This document shows positions 58,976-64,000 of a stretch of DNA of 64,000 nucleotides, in pieces. The notes beneath the pieces were generated by a model. That model did no database searches. It worked only from the letters and a program-made list of their open reading frames with translations, and had not been told where the DNA came from. The stretch's first letter is position 1; each line of letters starts with the position of its first letter. A program made the position numbers and the translations under genes. The stretch is from an uncultured Bacteroidota bacterium (GTDB taxonomy: Bacteria > Bacteroidota > Bacteroidia > Flavobacteriales > Flavobacteriaceae), in the NCBI GenBank assembly GCA_913041125.1, contig CAJWHM010000008.1, positions 1-64,000 on the forward strand, given 5' to 3'.

Positions 58976-61195
58976 CTATATAAGCAACTTTGCAAGCTCT
59001 TTACTATAGTTAATTAAAGCGATAGTTTCGTCTGTCCTAGCCAATTTAATTTTATCAAATATAATTAACGCTTCACCATTACTTTCTAAATGATAGATCT
59101 GTTTGTTTTCAAAAAAATCAATAAGACCATCATTAAAAAAAGATCGTATTTTTTGTTCGTCATTTCCCGATACAAGAAACTTCTTTGAAAAATTTGGATA
59201 CATTTCAAAATCGATGTCTTTGTGTCCTGCAAACGCAATTACACGATCAAAGATTTTTTCAATAATTCCCTCTTTTTCCATTGCAAAAATGGGCATATTT
59301 TTATTTAATTTCAACATCATTACCGTTGTATTAAATGTTTCTGATGAAAAAGCAGCACCATCATTAAATGTAACATCTGAAATTTCCCACTCAACATTTA
59401 AGTCTTCAAACTTTCCTCTTAAACAATTTGATTTACGCTCAATGGGGCGGATTTCAAAAAAATGAAACTTTTTTAAATATGATGTGTTCCAATCGACCTT
59501 GATATTGTATTCATAGTCATTTTCATTAGCCAAATTTTGAAGGCGTCTTTGCCGGGGAGATAATTTTTCTATTCGGCTATCTAAAGATATTTTTAAAGCT
59601 CTATTGTAGGGGGATGTAGAAACGTGGGACTCAAGCCCAGTGATAAAAACATTACCTCCAGTTTCTTTTTGAGTCTTCAAAAAGTCAACCAAAAAATCCA
59701 TGTAAGTCATGCCTACTAATCTCGTTCCAGATAAATCTATTTTTACATCTGCTCCAGATGGAATTTTAGATACAAGAGAATTAATCTTTAAAAGGCCTAA
59801 AAAATTTGCTATTCCTTTAATTCTTAAATCATATAGATTATTATCAATAATTTTCACATCAGATCCTGAATTAAAGATCATTTTAAAAAACTGTAATACT
59901 GATAATCTGGCCAACAACATATGGCTGACCAGAACTAAGGTCAAGCCCCCAATCAAACCGATTAATAGATTTGTGTACAAAGTTAATATCATAGTTGCCA
60001 TAAAAAAGACTAGTTGTTCAGGCCCCTTAGAGTATACTTGCTTAAATACTGTAGGTGATGCCAACTTAAACCCGGTGTAAACTAATAAGATGGCAAAAGC
60101 ACATAAAGGAACCGTTCTCATAACTGGGCTTAGCAATAAAATAAAAACTAACAACAGTAGGCCTTGATATAGATTAGACCATTTTGTTTTTGCTCCGTTA
60201 TGAATATTTACAGTGCTTCTAATAATTACAGCAATTATTGGGAGCCCTCCAATCATTCCTGCAGCGATTGTACTTATACCTATGCCGGTCAACTCTTTAT
60301 TTAGGTCAGTTTTTCTTTTGTAAGGGTCGAGTTTATCCACAGCCTTTGCTATGGCCAACGACTCAATGCTTGTTATCATTAAAATAGACAATACTGTTGT
60401 CCAAAATTCAATAGTATTAATCTTGTTAAAATTAGGATGCATTATAGAATCAGAAATATTATTTGGGATATCTAATAATAATTTTGGACCTAAATCATAG
60501 CTAGCTCCAAAAAAAGTGAGTGTATGTTTTTCAAAAAAACCAAATCCGTAAGCGAAAGGAATAGAAAGCGCAACGACCCACATTGGAGCAGGCAAAATTT
60601 GAAACAAACGATAATTTAATTTTGAATGAAAAAGCAATAGGGTTAAGCCAGTTAAAGAAATGACAACAACAAAAGGATTAGCAAAAGGCAATTGTAAAAC
60701 AGCATCAATAAGGTTTTGAATAATATTTGGGCTGTTGGAATTAGTCCCTAAAGCAACATGAATTTGCTTCGCAAAAATGATGATTCCAATAGCAGCCAGA
60801 ATGCCGTTTATTACAGAAGGATGGAAAATATCAGCTAAACGCCCTAATCTTAATATACCTAAGATCATTTGAATAACTCCAGAAACAACAATAGCTGCCA
60901 AAATGTAATTAAATGCTTGCCCTGAGCCATCGTCCATCAACGTTATACCAAGAAGAATCACCGCAATAACACCTTTTGCAGGGCCATTAATGGAAATATG
61001 ACCTCCACGATAAATAGTTGTTATAATACCACCAACAACTGCAGAAATTATCCCAGACATAGCTGGAGCTCCAGCAGCTAAGGCAATCCCTAAAGAGAGA
61101 GGTAACGCAATAAGAGAAACACTAATAGCAGCAACAAAATCGCTTTGAAAGTTACCAACTAATTCTTTAAAACCCTTTTTCAACACAAAATACAT
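58976..61195 (-). CDS. SulP family anion transporter with STAS and an extra C-terminal domain
   Basis: SLIALPLSLGIALAAGAPAMSGIISAVVGGIITTIYRGGHISINGPAKG; STAS DLSGTRLVGMTYMDFLVDFL; additional C-terminal region of about 165 aa. Confidence 0.93.
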   Translation of the reverse strand: MYFVLKKGFKELVGNFQSDFVAAISVSLIALPLSLGIALAAGAPAMSGIISAVVGGIITTIYRGGHISINGPAKGVIAVILLGITLMDDGSGQAFNYILAAIVVSGVIQMILGILRLGRLADIFHPSVINGILAAIGIIIFAKQIHVALGTNSNSPNIIQNLIDAVLQLPFANPFVVVISLTGLTLLLFHSKLNYRLFQILPAPMWVVALSIPFAYGFGFFEKHTLTFFGASYDLGPKLLLDIPNNISDSIMHPNFNKINTIEFWTTVLSILMITSIESLAIAKAVDKLDPYKRKTDLNKELTGIGISTIAAGMIGGLPIIAVIIRSTVNIHNGAKTKWSNLYQGLLLLVFILLLSPVMRTVPLCAFAILLVYTGFKLASPTVFKQVYSKGPEQLVFFMATMILTLYTNLLIGLIGGLTLVLVSHMLLARLSVLQFFKMIFNSGSDVKIIDNNLYDLRIKGIANFLGLLKINSLVSKIPSGADVKIDLSGTRLVGMTYMDFLVDFLKTQKETGGNVFITGLESHVSTSPYNRALKISLDSRIEKLSPRQRRLQNLANENDYEYNIKVDWNTSYLKKFHFFEIRPIERKSNCLRGKFEDLNVEWEISDVTFNDGAAFSSETFNTTVMMLKLNKNMPIFAMEKEGIIEKIFDRVIAFAGHKDIDFEMYPNFSKKFLVSGNDEQKIRSFFNDGLIDFFENKQIYHLESNGEALIIFDKIKLARTDETIALINYSKELAKLLI

Positions 61196-61287
61196 TTACA
61201 TTTAAAATAAAGAATAGATTTTAAATAACTTATAACTTCTTTGAGAATTTTTTATTTTATATGTTTCTTTTTTTAAGAACCTAAAAA

Positions 61288-62199
61288 TTATTTTAGATTG
61301 AGGATCCAGCTGTAAAGTAGCTCGGGCCATTCTTCTAAATACTGCTTCCCTTTTGCAAGAGCAAAACCATGACCTCCAAAAGGGAAAATATGCATCTCAG
61401 CACTGATTCCATTTTCTATAAGGGCATCATAAAAAAGCATACTATTTTGAACAGACACAGCTTTGTCATCAGTAGAGTGAATTAAAAAACACGGGGGAGT
61501 TTCTGAATTAACATGTAGATTATTTGAAAACATTGATATAAGCCTTTCATCATCACTTTTTCCAATTAATGCATTCTTAGATCCTTCATGACGATATTTT
61601 TCATCGAATGTAATAACAGGATAAATTAAAGCCGTGAAGTAGGGGCGCGCACTTATACTGTCAATAGCATCATAACTATTTTTGAGAGCTCTTTTATTAA
61701 ACCTTGTGGCAATAGTTGATGCTAAATGACCACCAGCAGAAAAACCTAATACACCAATTTTTTGAGCATTAATCCCCCATTTATCAGCATTTGCTTTAAC
61801 CAAACGAACAGCGCGTTGCGCGTCTTGTAATGGAGCTAGCTTAGGGTCAATAATAGAGGAAGATGTTGGAAGACGGTATTTAAGAACAAAGGCAGAGATT
61901 CCTTTAGCATTTAAAGCCTTGGCAAAATCAGTACCCTCCCAATCGTAGGCCAAGAATTCATATCCTCCACCTGGAAATATTATTACAGCTTTGTCTGTTC
62001 TAGTATTTCTTGATGGTAAGTAAATTTCGAGTGTTGGATTTTGAACATTTTCGATTCTAATAATTTCGGTTTCTATTATTTTTTCAATTTCATCACTTTT
62101 TTTTTGATTTGGAACACCCTTTGCCCAAAGAGAAATTTTTTCTTGACAATAATTAAATTGAAAAAAAAGGAAAGAGAAACCAATTAAATATCGCAACAT
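61288..62199 (-). CDS. Alpha/beta hydrolase (acetyl esterase/BD-FAE-like), secreted
   Basis: Signal peptide; IIFPGGGYEFLAYDWEG, GVLGFSAGGHLAS nucleophile elbow, C-terminal GGHGFALAKG. Confidence 0.9.
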   Translation of the reverse strand: MLRYLIGFSFLFFQFNYCQEKISLWAKGVPNQKKSDEIEKIIETEIIRIENVQNPTLEIYLPSRNTRTDKAVIIFPGGGYEFLAYDWEGTDFAKALNAKGISAFVLKYRLPTSSSIIDPKLAPLQDAQRAVRLVKANADKWGINAQKIGVLGFSAGGHLASTIATRFNKRALKNSYDAIDSISARPYFTALIYPVITFDEKYRHEGSKNALIGKSDDERLISMFSNNLHVNSETPPCFLIHSTDDKAVSVQNSMLFYDALIENGISAEMHIFPFGGHGFALAKGKQYLEEWPELLYSWILNLK

Positions 62200-62266
62200 T
62201 TGATTTTAAATTACATTAAATTTAAAGAATTTGATTATCAAAAAAAGCTAAAATGGTTAATATAAA

Positions 62267-63991
62267 TTAGTCATTCAGTTTTAGAACAGCCATGAATGCT
62301 TGTTGAGGGATTTCTACATTTCCAACCTGGCGCATTTTCTTTTTCCCCTTTTTTTGTTTTTCAAGTAATTTTCTTTTTCGCGAAATATCACCTCCATAAC
62401 ATTTTGCAGTAACATCCTTTCGCAGAGCTTTTATAGTTTCTCGCGAAATTATTTTTGCTCCAATTGCTGCTTGAACAGGAATATCAAATTGTTGTCTGGG
62501 AATTAATTCTTTTAGTTTTTCACACATCTTTTTCCCTATGCTATAGGCATTATCTGTGTGTACTAAAGCAGAAAGAGCATCGACTTGATTAGAATTAAGT
62601 AAAACATCAACTTTCACTAGCTTAGAAGGTCTCATCCCAATTGGACTATAATCAAAAGAAGCATAGCCCTTAGAAACAGTTTTTAATCTATCATAGAAAT
62701 CGAAAACAATTTCAGCTAAAGGCATGTCAAAATTTAATTCAACACGCTCAGTTGTTAAATAAGTTTGATTAGTAATTTGGCCTCTTTTTTCAATACATAG
62801 GGACATTACATTACCCACAAATTCAGACTTGGTTATAATTGCAGCCTTAATGAACGGTTCTTCAACACGATCTAATCCTGAAGGGTCAGGCAGATCGGAA
62901 GGATTATTAACCCATATAACATCATTAGGAGATTTTTTGGTAAATGCATGATAAGAAACGTTAGGAACGGTTGTTATAACAGACATATTAAATTCTCTCT
63001 CTAAGCGTTCCTGTATTATTTCCAAATGGAGCATGCCTAAAAAACCACATCTAAAGCCGAAACCTAATGCTGCTGAGCTTTCTGGGAAGAAAACCAAAGA
63101 AGCATCATTTAGCTGGAGCTTTTCCATAGAAGATCTTAATTCTTCATAGTCCTCAGTGTCAACGGGATAAATTCCAGCAAAAACCATCGGTTTTACTTCT
63201 TCAAAACCTTCGATAGCCACCTTTGTTGGGTTTTCAAAATCAGTTATAGTATCACCAACTTTAACTTCTTTTGCTTCTTTAACTCCTGTAATTAAATAAC
63301 CTACATCACCAGTTAGAATTTCATTTTTTGGTTCTTTTTTTAATTTTAGTGTTCCAATTTCATCGACAACATAATTTTTTTGAGTCGCTAAAAACCGAAT
63401 TTTTTGACCTTTTTTGATGGTCCCGTCAATAACTCTAAAAAAGGTTTCAACACCTCTAAATGGATTGTAAACAGAATCAAAGATTAAAGCTTGTAATGAT
63501 TCATTTTCATTTCCTTTTGGACAAGGAATTTTTTCTATAATTGATTTTAAAATTTCTTGAATTCCTAAACCAGTTTTTGCAGATGCTGGAATTACTTCTT
63601 CTTTATTGCATCCTAATAAATCAATAATATCATCTGTAACCTCTTCAGGATTTGCAGAAGGGAGATCAATTTTATTAAGTATTGGAATAATCTCAAGGTT
63701 ATTTTCCAATGCTAAATATAAATTTGAAATTGTTTGTGCTTGAATACTCTGGGCTGCATCAACAACAAGTAACGCTCCTTCACAAGCAGCAATTGAACGA
63801 GAAACCTCGTAGGAAAAATCAACATGTCCAGGAGTATCAATTAAATTTAAAACATAATTTTCTCCTCTATAATTATATTCCATTTGAATAGCGTGAGATT
63901 TAATGGTGATACCCCTCTCACGTTCTAGCTCCATATTGTCTAACAACTGGTCCTGCTTTTCTCTTTCTGTAACCGCGCCTGTATAATCCAA
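62267..63991 (-). CDS. lepA: Elongation factor 4 (LepA), 5' end beyond the window
   Basis: [51 protein letters not shown]; reading frame is open to the window edge. Confidence 0.98.
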   Translation of the reverse strand: MDYTGAVTEREKQDQLLDNMELERERGITIKSHAIQMEYNYRGENYVLNLIDTPGHVDFSYEVSRSIAACEGALLVVDAAQSIQAQTISNLYLALENNLEIIPILNKIDLPSANPEEVTDDIIDLLGCNKEEVIPASAKTGLGIQEILKSIIEKIPCPKGNENESLQALIFDSVYNPFRGVETFFRVIDGTIKKGQKIRFLATQKNYVVDEIGTLKLKKEPKNEILTGDVGYLITGVKEAKEVKVGDTITDFENPTKVAIEGFEEVKPMVFAGIYPVDTEDYEELRSSMEKLQLNDASLVFFPESSAALGFGFRCGFLGMLHLEIIQERLEREFNMSVITTVPNVSYHAFTKKSPNDVIWVNNPSDLPDPSGLDRVEEPFIKAAIITKSEFVGNVMSLCIEKRGQITNQTYLTTERVELNFDMPLAEIVFDFYDRLKTVSKGYASFDYSPIGMRPSKLVKVDVLLNSNQVDALSALVHTDNAYSIGKKMCEKLKELIPRQQFDIPVQAAIGAKIISRETIKALRKDVTAKCYGGDISRKRKLLEKQKKGKKKMRQVGNVEIPQQAFMAVLKLND

Positions 63992-64000
63992 AAGCCTGTC

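Noticed and set aside
59103-60080. + strand ORFs 59103..59465 (120 aa) and 59709..60080 (123 aa)
   Set aside because: Antisense to the SulP gene; long only because of codon composition, no independent support.
52801-60240. Local GC/AT skew switch around 54.7 kb as proof of oriC
   Set aside because: Hand counts of a few lines in minus-strand genes on both sides were dominated by coding composition (membrane versus soluble proteins) and gave no interpretable switch; a full-genome cumulative skew is needed.
1-64000. CRISPR arrays, IS elements, rRNA operons, toxin-antitoxin or phage-defence islands
   Set aside because: Looked for regular repeats, transposase or integrase motifs and defence-type proteins; none seen in the ORFs or intergenic regions.

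Overview
AT-rich chromosomal window that reads as core genome of a marine-type Flavobacteriia (Bacteroidota) bacterium. The basis is GldH, SprE/PorW, HU-CCDC81/SPOR, DUF4292/DUF4837/DUF6427-type proteins, a split ATP synthase operon (atpB-E-F-H-A-G without atpD/atpC) and TAnnTTTG-like promoters. About 55 protein-coding genes and two tRNAs (Arg-CCT, Cys-GCA) are supported. I see no rRNA, CRISPR array, IS element or prophage. Main points for follow-up: (1) a compact GH63/MGH1-like glycosidase, Na+/solute symporter and glycerate kinase operon that looks like a glucosyl-/mannosylglycerate (compatible solute) catabolic system; (2) a perfect ParB-binding parS sequence inside the 3' end of ybeY and a 15/16 match on the other side of mnmG; (3) a roughly 480-bp intergenic region of about 14% G+C between rnr and rpiB, 8-10 kb from the parS sites, as an oriC candidate; (4) ybeY, which appears to lack a canonical start codon for its full-length product; (5) an M23-GH3-glycosyltransferase-pyruvyltransferase operon; (6) several unusual domain architectures and tightly overlapping convergent genes. 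All family assignments come from reading the sequences. No database search was run.
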